From Bog-756 sp037141235 (GTDB lineage: Bacteria; Actinomycetota; Acidimicrobiia; Acidimicrobiales; RAAP-2), in contig JBAXCY010000170.1 in the NCBI GenBank assembly GCA_037141235.1, positions 1 through 6,288 on the forward strand: a DNA stretch of 6,288 bases, given 5' to 3'. Shown here piece after piece: positions 1 through 5,408 of this stretch. The first letter of the stretch is position 1. The number at the start of each line of letters is the position of its first letter. A program made the position numbers and the translations under genes. The notes beneath the pieces were generated by a model. It had not been told where the DNA came from and did not search any database. It was given only the letters and a program-made list of their open reading frames with translations.

Positions 1-156
1 CAGCTCCACGGCGAACTGGGCCGGCCTCCGACGCTGGTCGAAGTGGCGGCCGTCCAGCAGATGCTGGCCACGGCCCGCAACCAGGACGTGCTGACCGCCA
101 GCATCGGCGTGGCCAGCTGGCTGGCCGTGCGAGAGGCGCTCGAAAAAAAGGAGTAG
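1..156 (+). CDS. C-terminal end of an unrecognised protein (partial)
   Basis: Frame 1 is open from the first base and stops at TAG 154-156, giving 51 residues whose start lies outside the window. The tail is mostly helical in character, with Ala, Val and Leu at regular spacing, and ends in a charged stretch (ALEKKE). The codons are GC-rich at the third position, as in the other genes, which supports real coding. I recognise no family from this fragment; there is no visible catalytic motif, membrane segment or DNA-binding motif. It points the same way as the downstream antitoxin gene, 64 bp away, but that pair has its own promoter, so a shared operon is not required. Confidence 0.6.
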   Translation, partial: QLHGELGRPPTLVEVAAVQQMLATARNQDVLTASIGVASWLAVREALEKKE

Positions 157-167
157 GGGAGGTTGCC

Positions 168-224
168 GTGGGAGCAGTGCACGAGATGACTTGTAGGCCT
201 ATTAGGCGTACAATAGGACCATGA
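168..224 (+). CDS. possible 18-codon leader peptide upstream of the antitoxin
   Basis: A GTG at 168 follows a strong Shine-Dalgarno-like run GGGGAGG (156-162) by 5 nt. The frame runs 18 codons and its TGA (222-224) overlaps the antitoxin ATG (221-223) as ATGA, the arrangement usual for translational coupling. The deduced peptide is basic and Arg-rich at its end (CRPIRRTIGP). Against it: the predicted antitoxin promoter lies inside it, so the main mRNA would not contain it. It would only be translated on read-through from the upstream gene. A chance frame is quite possible. Confidence 0.2.
   Translation: MGAVHEMTCRPIRRTIGP
186..214 (+). promoter_or_regulatory. promoter of the DUF1778/GNAT pair, probably leaderless
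   Basis: A -35-like ATGACT (186-191) is followed, after 17 bp, by a -10 box TACAAT (209-214) with five of six consensus bases. The antitoxin ATG begins only 6 nt after the -10, where transcription should start, and no Shine-Dalgarno sequence precedes it at usable distance. The mRNA is thus predicted to be leaderless. Confidence 0.6.
194..217. promoter_or_regulatory. cluster of TAGG/CCTA half-sites, likely antitoxin operator
   Basis: Four copies of TAGG or its complement occur in 24 bp: TAGG 194-197, CCTA 198-201, TAGG 203-206 and TAGG 214-217. They form a perfect 8-bp palindrome (194-201), a CCTA-T-TAGG palindrome (198-206) and an inverted repeat CCTATT/AATAGG (198-203 and 212-217, 8-bp spacer). 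The cluster covers the -10 box. Ribbon-helix-helix antitoxins bind short repeated sites of this type and repress their own operon; that this one does so is inference. Confidence 0.5.
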
Positions 225-511
225 AGAGCGCGGGAGAGTCCCGGACGGCCAAGACGGAGCGGATCGCCGTCCGCCTGACCCGCGACCAGGACGAGGTCGT
301 CCGCAGTGCAGCGGAAGCCCGAGGCGAGCAGCTGTCGGAGTACGTGGTCCGCCGAATTGTCGAAGCCGCCCAAGCCGATCTGGCCGACCGACGGGTGTTC
401 GTGGTGGACGATGCCGCATGGGCCGAGTTGCAGGTGAGGCTCTCTGCGCCGCCGGTCACCAAGCCACGACTCGGCATGCTCCTCGCCAATCTGTCGGTGC
501 TCGAGCAGTAG
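221..511 (+). CDS. DUF1778 ribbon-helix-helix antitoxin (TacA-like)
   Basis: This 96-residue protein is the antitoxin of a type II pair: it binds and blocks the acetyltransferase toxin encoded next and, in this family, represses its own promoter as a dimer or larger complex. The N-terminal ribbon-helix-helix fold is visible as the strand TERIAVRLT (residues 12-20) followed by two helices (about 21-37 and 39-56). The C-terminal part has the family's toxin-wrapping pattern FVVDD..W..L...L.APP..KP.L..LL (about 60-88). Length matches DUF1778 antitoxins. ATG 221 is chosen because it lies 6 nt after the -10 box and just before the conserved strand. The stop TAG (509-511) directly abuts the toxin's TTG start, so toxin synthesis is probably coupled to antitoxin translation. 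Exact partner specificity cannot be read from sequence. Confidence 0.88.
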   Translation: MKSAGESRTAKTERIAVRLTRDQDEVVRSAAEARGEQLSEYVVRRIVEAAQADLADRRVFVVDDAAWAELQVRLSAPPVTKPRLGMLLANLSVLEQ

Positions 512-1012
512 TTGCCGTTTTCGCCCCCCGTTCTCCTCAACGACGAACACGCAGCAGTCGGCTTTAGCTGCGGCAAGCCAGCACTCGACCGCTGGATCGT
601 CGAACGGGCCGCCACCAACCAGCAGACCGGCACCAGCCGCACCTGGGTGGTCGTGGACGACGAGGGGAGCGTCGTCGGGTACTACGCCTCGGCTGCCGCT
701 TTCCTCATCCGCAGCCAGGCAACCTCCCGTATTCGACGGAATCAGCCTGAGGAGATTCCGGCCCTGCTGCTCGGACGGCTGGCGGTGGACGAGGCGCACG
801 CGGCCACCGGTCTGGGGTCAGCACTCCTCAAGCACTTCTTGGTGAAGAGCCTCGAAGTGGCCGAGCTCGTAGGTGTCCGCGTGCTTCTCGTGCACGCCAT
901 GGACGAGGATGCCCGCCGCTTCTATCTCCACTTCGACTTCGAACCGTCCCCGGTCGATGACCACACGATGATGCTCATGGTCAGCGACATTGCCGCTCTA
1001 GTGGCTGACTGA
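512..1012 (+). CDS. GNAT acetyltransferase toxin (TacT-like)
   Basis: 166 residues, the usual length for GNAT toxins, which acetylate the amino group of aminoacyl-tRNAs and so stop translation. Family landmarks are present in order: FSCGKPALDRWI (18-29), RTWVVVDD (43-50), VGYYASA (55-61), the stretch PEEIPALLLGRLAVD (79-93), the acetyl-CoA loop ending TGLGSALL (99-106), and RRFYLHFDFEPSP (135-147), where Tyr138 matches the catalytic tyrosine. The usual Q/RxxGxG loop has Ala at the first position (A97 before G100 and G102), a small departure. The start is TTG 512, directly after the antitoxin stop. No other start codon precedes the conserved N-terminal motif and no Shine-Dalgarno sequence is evident, so initiation is probably weak and coupled, which keeps toxin below antitoxin. 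The substrate tRNA cannot be predicted. Confidence 0.88.
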   Translation: MPFSPPVLLNDEHAAVGFSCGKPALDRWIVERAATNQQTGTSRTWVVVDDEGSVVGYYASAAAFLIRSQATSRIRRNQPEEIPALLLGRLAVDEAHAATGLGSALLKHFLVKSLEVAELVGVRVLLVHAMDEDARRFYLHFDFEPSPVDDHTMMLMVSDIAALVAD

Positions 1013-1063
1013 TCACTCGAACTCGTCGTCGATGAAGCGCCAGAGCGGCCCCGGTGGCAAACG

Positions 1064-2482
1064 TCACGGCCACGCCGCCAAGAGGTCCTCAGGATCGAAG
1101 GAGGCGGCCGCCCCCTTCGTCGTGGTGCCGCAGCGGCTGACCACCACGAGTGGTGTGGTTGCGTCTACGCCGGGAACCCCTGATGTCTGGCCCACCAACT
1201 CGGTGAGGTCGTTCTGATTGAACGGCTGTGTATCGCGCCATTTGATCGAGCCTGCGAAGGTGATCGTCTGTGCAATCGGAGATCGATCGGCACCGATGAG
1301 ATCGACCTCGAGGCGGTTGCTGCGCGTCCAGTAGCCCCCCATGGTGTTGGCATCGATCGAACCAAACGGTGCCAGGCGGAAGAGTGCTTCCCTGACGATT
1401 GGCTCAACGGCCTTGCCTCTCCACGTCGACCAGTTCGTCTTGAAGCGCTTGACGATGAGGTCCCCCCGACCCCGATCGATCTCGGAGAGGTGCGGCCCGA
1501 TGAAGCGCAACCAAAACTGGAGATAAGGATCGGAGACTCGATAGCGCGCCTCGCGGCTCGGTGTCGTCGACAGCGGAAGTTCCTTGGTCACGATCCGCTT
1601 GGCCACGAGAATGTCGAGCGAACGATTCAGGCTCGCATGCTGCAGCCCGCCCGCTGACCTGGCGATGTTGGTGAACGTGCGCTCACCGGTACCGATCGCA
1701 CTGAGGACGTCGCGCGCCTGGGCCTCGGTAGGGAACTCGGCCTCGAGCACTCGGATCGCGCCAGTCACGAACATTGATGCAGCACTTCCCACCGCTGCAG
1801 TGAGGTAGGCCTCTGCCCCTTTTCCTCGAGGCCATTCGTCACACAGCATGGGCATGCCGCCCGTGAGGAGGTACGCGTCGAAGGCATCCGCCGCTGTGCG
1901 CGCCTTGATGATGCTCCCGACCTCGGAGGGAGACAGCGGGGGGACGACCATGTCGGTGCCCCGCTGAAACAGAGGCCGACCATGGGTATTGAGCGTTTCC
2001 ATCATCGCCAGGTCAGAACCGACGAGGATGAAGAGGACTGCCTTGGAGGACAGGTGACGGTCCCAGTACTTCTGAAACGACGCCTCGGTACTCGCACTGT
2101 CGCCCACCAGATAAGGGAACTCGTCGATGACTACTACGGACGGTTCGTGCTCATCGAGCGCCGAGGCCAATAGGCCGAGGCATCCGTCCCAATCACGAGG
2201 AGTCACTCCCGAGAAGACGTGCGCATGAGGAAGAGATGACTCTGCAGCCTCCCTGGAGAAGATCTCGAACTCTCGGTCCCCTTGCCCGGACGCCGTAAAG
2301 AACAGCGCGGGCACGCCCGCCGCGTCGATGAACTCCTCGATCATTCGACTCTTGCCGACACGCCGTCTTCCTCGTATGAACAGACAGCGCCCAGGCTTTC
2401 CGGTCGAGACCTCGGACGCCACACGACCTAGCTCAGCGCGCAGGGCATCGAGTTCCTTGGTCCGACCTACAAATCGAGCCAC
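1064..2482 (-). CDS. AAA+ family ATPase (archaeal-type ATPase/DUF234 class) with nuclease-like C-terminus
   Basis: A 472-residue protein that should bind and hydrolyse ATP. Residues from GTG 2482: an N-terminal FVGRTKEL box (4-11), Walker A GRRRVGKS (38-45), Walker B SVVVIDE (115-121), a sensor-like FILVGS (151-156), and the family signature LLTGGMP (205-211). A winged-helix-like stretch (about 255-305) is followed by the DUF234-type YRVSDPYLQFWLRFI (314-328). The C-terminal domain resembles a PD-(D/E)xK nuclease fold (WRGKAVEPIV at 354-363, LEVDLIG at 391-397, GSIKWR at 411-416), but the usual ExK is SIK, so cutting activity is doubtful. GTG 2482 is chosen because GAGAGGA lies 6 nt upstream and FVGR follows at once; an in-frame ATG at 2599 would read through the palindromic operator. 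The biological role of this family is poorly defined; defence or DNA processing are guesses. It converges with the acetyltransferase gene, 51 bp apart. Confidence 0.82.
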   Translation of the reverse strand: MARFVGRTKELDALRAELGRVASEVSTGKPGRCLFIRGRRRVGKSRMIEEFIDAAGVPALFFTASGQGDREFEIFSREAAESSLPHAHVFSGVTPRDWDGCLGLLASALDEHEPSVVVIDEFPYLVGDSASTEASFQKYWDRHLSSKAVLFILVGSDLAMMETLNTHGRPLFQRGTDMVVPPLSPSEVGSIIKARTAADAFDAYLLTGGMPMLCDEWPRGKGAEAYLTAAVGSAASMFVTGAIRVLEAEFPTEAQARDVLSAIGTGERTFTNIARSAGGLQHASLNRSLDILVAKRIVTKELPLSTTPSREARYRVSDPYLQFWLRFIGPHLSEIDRGRGDLIVKRFKTNWSTWRGKAVEPIVREALFRLAPFGSIDANTMGGYWTRSNRLEVDLIGADRSPIAQTITFAGSIKWRDTQPFNQNDLTELVGQTSGVPGVDATTPLVVVSRCGTTTKGAAASFDPEDLLAAWP

Positions 2483-2488
2483 CAGCGT

Positions 2489-2495
2489 TCCTCTC
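2489..2495 (-). promoter_or_regulatory. ribosome binding site deciding the ATPase GTG start
   Basis: On the minus strand GAGAGGA ends 6 nt before GTG 2482. It is a good Shine-Dalgarno match and favours this start over the upstream ATG at 2599. Confidence 0.6.
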
Positions 2496-2524
2496 GGATC
2501 CCCGTTCCAACTACAAACCTCATT

Positions 2525-2560
2525 GATAGTATCTTGGAAGATACTATCTTTAGAGATACC
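2525..2560. promoter_or_regulatory. palindromic operator region of the ATPase gene
   Basis: Two 11-bp arms (GATAGTATCTT at 2525-2535, AAGATACTATC at 2538-2548) are perfect inverted copies around a central GG. The core is AGTATC-N6-GATACT (2528-2545). An overlapping weaker site, ACTATC-N6-GATACC (2543-2560), lies 15 bp on. Read on the minus strand, TACTAT (2531 to 2526) could serve as the -10 of the ATPase promoter, giving a leader of about 35-40 nt that carries the Shine-Dalgarno sequence; no good -35 is visible. A repressor bound here would cover the promoter. The half-site and spacer match the operator at 5409-5428. Confidence 0.6.
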
Positions 2561-2696
2561 ATGTAGGTGCAGCAAGCGGGCTGCAAGTACAACACCCACC
2601 TCTCTGCTGGCTCAAACGCTGCGAACCGCTCTCACCGTGGCCGCATGGGTCCGACGGATCACCCGCCACCCGCTAGGAGGACCGCACCGCCCCCGG

Positions 2697-3884
2697 CTAC
2701 CGCAACGGGTTCGACCCGGCCAGACCGAGCAACTCCCGGGAGACGAAGAGCGCGGCCGGCTGGCCGGCGGTCCCGCTGCGGACTGTTCCGTACTCGGTCA
2801 GGATGCCGACTGCACCCAGCCGCTGCAGGGTGGCCCGTGCCGCCTTGGGGGAGATGCCCAGTTCATTGACGAGCGTCCTCGAGGTGAGGACGAGGTGGCG
2901 GGGGAGCAGGTCGATGGTGGCAAAGACGGCGGCATCACTGCGTATCGATCTACCCGTCGTCGCCAGACGCTCCCGCCACTGCACGGCGAGCTCCTCGACA
3001 TGGGTGATGAGGGAACGCTGCGCCTTGCCGCCCCTGGCCACCGCGTTGGCAAACCACCCGATCCACCGCCGGTGATCCCCGAGCCGAAACAGCACCAGCC
3101 CGGCGGCATAGCCAGCTACATCAGCAGCAATGGCCACACTCACCGGTGGAGGCACCACCAGATCCAGTCGACGGGTCAGTAGCCAGGCCACCAGCACTCG
3201 ACCGACCCGGCCGTTTCCATCGGCGAATGGGTGGATCAGTTCGAACTGGGCGTGAGCCACAGCGGCCTGGGCGACAGGGTCGATGTCGTTGCGGTTTGCG
3301 TAGGCGACGAGATCCTCGAGCAGAGCAGCCAGTGCAGAGGGAGGGGGAGTCACCAGATGCGCGTCCAAGGGGCTGGTTCCCCCGATCCAGCCCTGCTCGT
3401 CACGGAGCACCCCCACATACCGTTCGGGAGTGGGACTGTCCGCCATGAGCGTGCGGTGCCACTGGCATAACAACTCCACCGAACAAGCGTCCATCCCATA
3501 GGCGCTGGCCACCGCGTCTGCCACGGCATCGAGGTTCGATGCCACCCAAGTGGCAGATGTCGCGGCGTGCTGGCCGAGGTGCTCCTCAGCGAGCACGATG
3601 TCGACCACAGGTGCGGTGATGCCCTCGACATACGACGAGGCGACACCCTCGGCCCGCAGCAGCAGTCGGGCCAGAGGTTCGAACTCGACGGCCATCGCTT
3701 CGGCGGCAAAACCGACCTCGGCGGCGGCGGTTGCACAGCGACTGGCACTGGCGGCGTCGAGGGCCAGGTCGCGTGACGTAAGCAGAGCCGGGACGAAAGC
3801 TCGAACCCGGCGGCCGCGCCAGATGACCTCTACCTCAGACCCCACTGCCCCAGACTCGGAATGCCCCGTCAGTCGATCCTTCAT
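2697..3884 (-). CDS. class II Fic protein with C-terminal winged helix
   Basis: 395 residues with the Fic catalytic motif HPFADGNGRVGR complete at 218-229 (His218 catalytic; Asp222, Gly223, Asn224, Gly225 and Arg229 for nucleotide handling). Fic enzymes usually move AMP from ATP onto a hydroxyl side chain of a target protein. An N-terminal Fic_N-like region contains the inhibitory motif SSYVEG (83-88), a match to (S/T)xxxE(G/N), whose Glu87 would block ATP by facing the motif arginine. That makes it a self-inhibited class II enzyme needing no separate antitoxin. A WIGGTSPLDAHLVTPP stretch (166-181) fits the target-docking flap region. The C-terminus (about 313-385) looks like a winged helix (TSRTLVNELGISPKAARATLQRL, near 334-356), suggesting DNA binding and perhaps self-regulation. 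ATG 3884 is chosen because the longer frame upstream runs into the HEPN gene and promoter. Target protein unknown. Confidence 0.9.
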   Translation of the reverse strand: MKDRLTGHSESGAVGSEVEVIWRGRRVRAFVPALLTSRDLALDAASASRCATAAAEVGFAAEAMAVEFEPLARLLLRAEGVASSYVEGITAPVVDIVLAEEHLGQHAATSATWVASNLDAVADAVASAYGMDACSVELLCQWHRTLMADSPTPERYVGVLRDEQGWIGGTSPLDAHLVTPPPSALAALLEDLVAYANRNDIDPVAQAAVAHAQFELIHPFADGNGRVGRVLVAWLLTRRLDLVVPPPVSVAIAADVAGYAAGLVLFRLGDHRRWIGWFANAVARGGKAQRSLITHVEELAVQWRERLATTGRSIRSDAAVFATIDLLPRHLVLTSRTLVNELGISPKAARATLQRLGAVGILTEYGTVRSGTAGQPAALFVSRELLGLAGSNPLR

Positions 3885-3896
3885 TAAGAACCGATA

Positions 3897-3924
3897 ATAG
3901 TATATAGGTACTGTATTAGGGCAA
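3897..3924 (-). promoter_or_regulatory. likely promoter of the fic gene, short leader
   Basis: On the minus strand TTGCCC (3924 to 3919) and TACTAT (3902 to 3897) are 16 bp apart. Overlapping alternatives are TATACT (3904 to 3899) and TATTAT (3899 to 3894). The ATG at 3884 is only 9-14 nt past these boxes and has no Shine-Dalgarno sequence, so the leader would be very short or absent. The AT-rich stretch stands out from its GC-rich surroundings and contains imperfect inverted repeats (TAATA 3895-3899 with TATTA 3914-3918). Confidence 0.45.
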
Positions 3925-3926
3925 GG

Positions 3927-3960
3927 GTGGCAGGGGAGTTTGCATCTGCAAGTGCGCCAC
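3927..3960. repeat. nested inverted repeat between HEPN and fic genes
   Basis: An outer pair GTGGC/GCCAC (3927-3931, 3956-3960) encloses an inner pair TTGCA/TGCAA (3940-3944, 3947-3951). It lies just after the HEPN stop and before the fic promoter. It could be a weak hairpin ending the HEPN transcript or a protein site, but there is no T-run and the stems are short. Confidence 0.25.
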
Positions 3961-3978
3961 GAGTGGTGATCGTCATCG

Positions 3979-4362
3979 TCAATCAGGCCGCGTGACGACA
4001 GTGGCAGCCACGTCATACATCCGCTGCGCCCATGCAACAGCGTCGCGGGCGCTCGCCGCGGAAATGGGTGTTCCCTGGTACTGCGACTTCGACTTGAGCA
4101 CAAGCAGTCGCCGGAAGGTCGAGGCGAGAGAGGCGCCGTCCGACCCAGACATCCGAAGCTCATCGACAGCCTGGTTGTGACTATCAGATTTGATTGTTGT
4201 TCTTCGGGCCTTCAAGCAGATGGCGTCCTTGCTGTTGATGCCAGAGATGACCGCCGAAGAGGCTGCCGCGCTGTAACGCTTGAAGTCGTGCTCGTCGCGC
4301 GCCGCCTCAAGAAACTCACGGGCCTTGTCGAGATGGGCCCTGGCCTCGGCCAGATAGGTCAC
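3979..4362 (-). CDS. HEPN-domain protein, probable toxin of a HEPN/MNT pair
   Basis: 127 residues, almost all helical, of the usual length for a single HEPN domain. Typical features are the opening helix AEARAHLDKAREFLEAA (5-21), a second helix YSAAASSAVISGINSKDAICL (30-50), and the closing pattern LLVLKSKSQYQG....SA..ARDAVAWAQRM (86-115). HEPN toxins of such pairs are usually RNases that cut mRNA or tRNA through a RxxxxH-type motif. Here the region reads RRTTIKSDSH (53-62), placing His62 seven residues after Arg54, longer than the classic spacing, so RNase activity is uncertain. Translation starts at GTG 4362, which overlaps the TGA of the upstream nucleotidyltransferase gene (GTGA, 4 nt), so the two are coupled and should form one complex. 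Family membership rests on pattern and context, not on a search. Confidence 0.72.
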   Translation of the reverse strand: MTYLAEARAHLDKAREFLEAARDEHDFKRYSAAASSAVISGINSKDAICLKARRTTIKSDSHNQAVDELRMSGSDGASLASTFRRLLVLKSKSQYQGTPISAASARDAVAWAQRMYDVAATVVTRPD

Positions 4363-4994
4363 CGCGGAACTCTCTCCTTTCGCAGGACATCGAGGGGGGG
4401 TCTTCCGGTGACGACGAGTGCCTCCCGCCGCAGCGACCCGATCAGCAGGTCATCGGCGGCTATCAGAGTGGCAAGTTCCCCGCTCTCGTACTCGAGGATC
4501 TGACAGTCGTTGCCCGACCATGCGCTCACTCGTTCGGCAAGGCCATCTAACTGGCCCCGCCAAGTGGGGCTGTCGGCATCGATGGTGCTCGACCGGATAA
4601 CCAGGAGGTCGATGTCGCTGTCGGTCGTGCCCTCGCCCCGCGCGGCTGAACCGAACATCCATAGTGCCTCAGGTGCCTGCGTCCAACCCTCGACAGCGTT
4701 GGTGATATTGGCCAGAAGACGACCTCGTAGGTCGGCCAACATGAGCAGAGGTTCCGCTACGACATGCTCCCGGTTGAGGCGGTAGAGGTAGGCGGGGGGA
4801 TGGGACTTCCGCAACACAACACCGGCCTCAACCAGTTCCGCAAGCACCTGACTGACGCGGCGGTAGCCGGCCCGCTCTCCGGTCATGGCCGCCACTGCTC
4901 GCCCGCTCATGGGTTCGTCCGCACGCGCCAAGACGCGTAGTACTGCTCCGCTGACATAGGGAAGTACCACTTGTGACGGGTCACTGAGGTCCAT
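4359..4994 (-). CDS. nucleotidyltransferase (MNT) antitoxin with N-terminal winged helix
   Basis: 211 residues in two parts. Residues about 12-75 look like a winged helix-turn-helix (SGAVLRVLARADEPMSGRAV, then RRVSQVLAELVEAGVV and the wing HPPAYLYRLN). Residues about 85-200 are a minimal nucleotidyltransferase with MFGSAARG (113-120) and SDIDLLV (126-132), an exact GSx10DxD active site (Gly115, Ser116, Asp127, Asp129). A third acidic residue may be Glu168 or Glu170. In known HEPN/MNT modules the MNT partner neutralises the HEPN toxin, in some cases by adding AMP to it. The fused winged helix suggests that this protein also reads the palindromes in its own promoter. ATG 4994 is set by a strong Shine-Dalgarno sequence 6 nt upstream. 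First gene of a two-gene operon with the HEPN gene. Confidence 0.82.
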   Translation of the reverse strand: MDLSDPSQVVLPYVSGAVLRVLARADEPMSGRAVAAMTGERAGYRRVSQVLAELVEAGVVLRKSHPPAYLYRLNREHVVAEPLLMLADLRGRLLANITNAVEGWTQAPEALWMFGSAARGEGTTDSDIDLLVIRSSTIDADSPTWRGQLDGLAERVSAWSGNDCQILEYESGELATLIAADDLLIGSLRREALVVTGRPPLDVLRKERVPR

Positions 4995-5000
4995 GGTCGA

Positions 5001-5008
5001 CTCCTTCT
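5001..5008 (-). promoter_or_regulatory. ribosome binding site of the MNT gene
   Basis: AGAAGGAG on the minus strand, 6 nt before ATG 4994. It is one of the strongest Shine-Dalgarno sequences in the window, unlike the apparently leaderless genes nearby. Confidence 0.7.
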
Positions 5009-5009
5009 A

Positions 5010-5053
5010 TGGGCAACCAAATGCCCACTTGGGCATTATAATGCCCAAGTGGG
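5010..5053. promoter_or_regulatory. tandem TGGGCA-N6-TGCCCA operators and 30-bp perfect palindrome
   Basis: Two identical half-site pairs, TGGGCA-N6-TGCCCA, occur at 5010-5027 and 5030-5047, with centres 20 bp apart (about two helical turns, same DNA face). The second lies within a perfect 30-bp palindrome (5024-5053; arms CCCACTTGGGCAT and ATGCCCAAGTGGG around TATA). The palindrome covers the -10 box of the MNT/HEPN promoter, and the first site sits between the -10 and the ribosome binding site, so occupancy should block transcription. The likely binder is the winged helix of the MNT protein or of the complex; this is inferred. Confidence 0.7.
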
Positions 5054-5062
5054 GTCGACCAA
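5035..5062 (-). promoter_or_regulatory. promoter of the MNT/HEPN operon
   Basis: On the minus strand a perfect TATAAT (5040 to 5035) is preceded after 16 bp by TTGGTC (5062 to 5057). The expected start near 5028 leaves a leader of about 34 nt with a good Shine-Dalgarno sequence. Because the palindrome is symmetric, a TATAAT also exists on the plus strand (5037-5042), but no matching -35 is seen there. Confidence 0.65.
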
Positions 5063-5408
5063 TACCGAAAGAGCGGGGCGGTCTCCAGCCAGCCGCCAGC
5101 TAACCGCACCCACGCTCAGCACATCCGGTCAGTGGTGGTGATGGTGCCGCTGGTTGAAGAGCTGCGGCGGTGGGTTCGGGAAGAGGGGCTGCAGGTTCGT
5201 TGGCTCCGACCCGGATGCGTCGTTCCGAACGTTGGTCGGGGTCTCTCCGCCGTGCCTCAGCACGAAGAGCAGAAATTTCAAGATATTGAGCATGGTGGCA
5301 CTGTACGGGTCGGGTGTGACACGCATGATGACGCCTGGAACTCGAGTCGACGGGACCGGCGGGCGCCCGCGCCACCACCACCTCTCTATTCGTATTCTTC
5401 GACCGATC
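5063..5408. other. 346-bp stretch without a confident gene
   Basis: This stretch separates the divergent MNT/HEPN and XRE/nucleotidyltransferase operons. It holds one doubtful small minus-strand frame (5129-5326, listed separately) and a 12-bp GC palindrome GCGGGCGCCCGC (5359-5370). I see no tRNA, no clear terminator (no stem followed by a T-run), no riboswitch-like conserved core and no mobile-element ends. Long plus-strand frames cross it but give no protein-like sequence. Confidence 0.5.
5129..5326 (-). CDS. doubtful small protein with hydrophobic N-terminus and penta-His tail
   Basis: A 65-codon frame from ATG 5326, or 54 residues from ATG 5293. From the second start the protein begins MLNILKFLLFVLRHGG, a short hydrophobic helix that could sit in a membrane. 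A polar and Pro-rich tail follows (FPNPPPQLFNQR), with five histidines at the end. Most third codon positions are G or C, as in real genes here. Against it: no good Shine-Dalgarno sequence or promoter before either start, and no family recognised. If real, it would lie upstream of, and in the same direction as, the MNT/HEPN operon. Confidence 0.28.
   Translation of the reverse strand: MRVTPDPYSATMLNILKFLLFVLRHGGETPTNVRNDASGSEPTNLQPLFPNPPPQLFNQRHHHHH

Noticed and set aside
1013..1080. Terminator between the convergent acetyltransferase and ATPase genes
   Set aside because: Only a 5-bp GTGGC/GCCAC pair with a 10-nt loop is visible and there is no T-run on either side.
2483..2599. N-terminal extension of the ATPase to ATG 2599 (39 more residues)
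   Set aside because: It reads through the palindromic operator, has no family-like sequence, and GTG 2482 has a good ribosome site directly before the conserved FVGR box.
3885..4163. N-terminal extension of the Fic protein to an ATG at 4163
   Set aside because: It overlaps the HEPN coding region on the same strand and crosses the AT-rich fic promoter; the deduced residues look non-protein-like (Cys-, Arg- and Ser-rich, then DDDDHH and YYYR).
5359..5370. GCGGGCGCCCGC palindrome as a terminator
   Set aside because: It is a perfect palindrome with no proper loop and no following T-run; chance is likely in GC-rich DNA.
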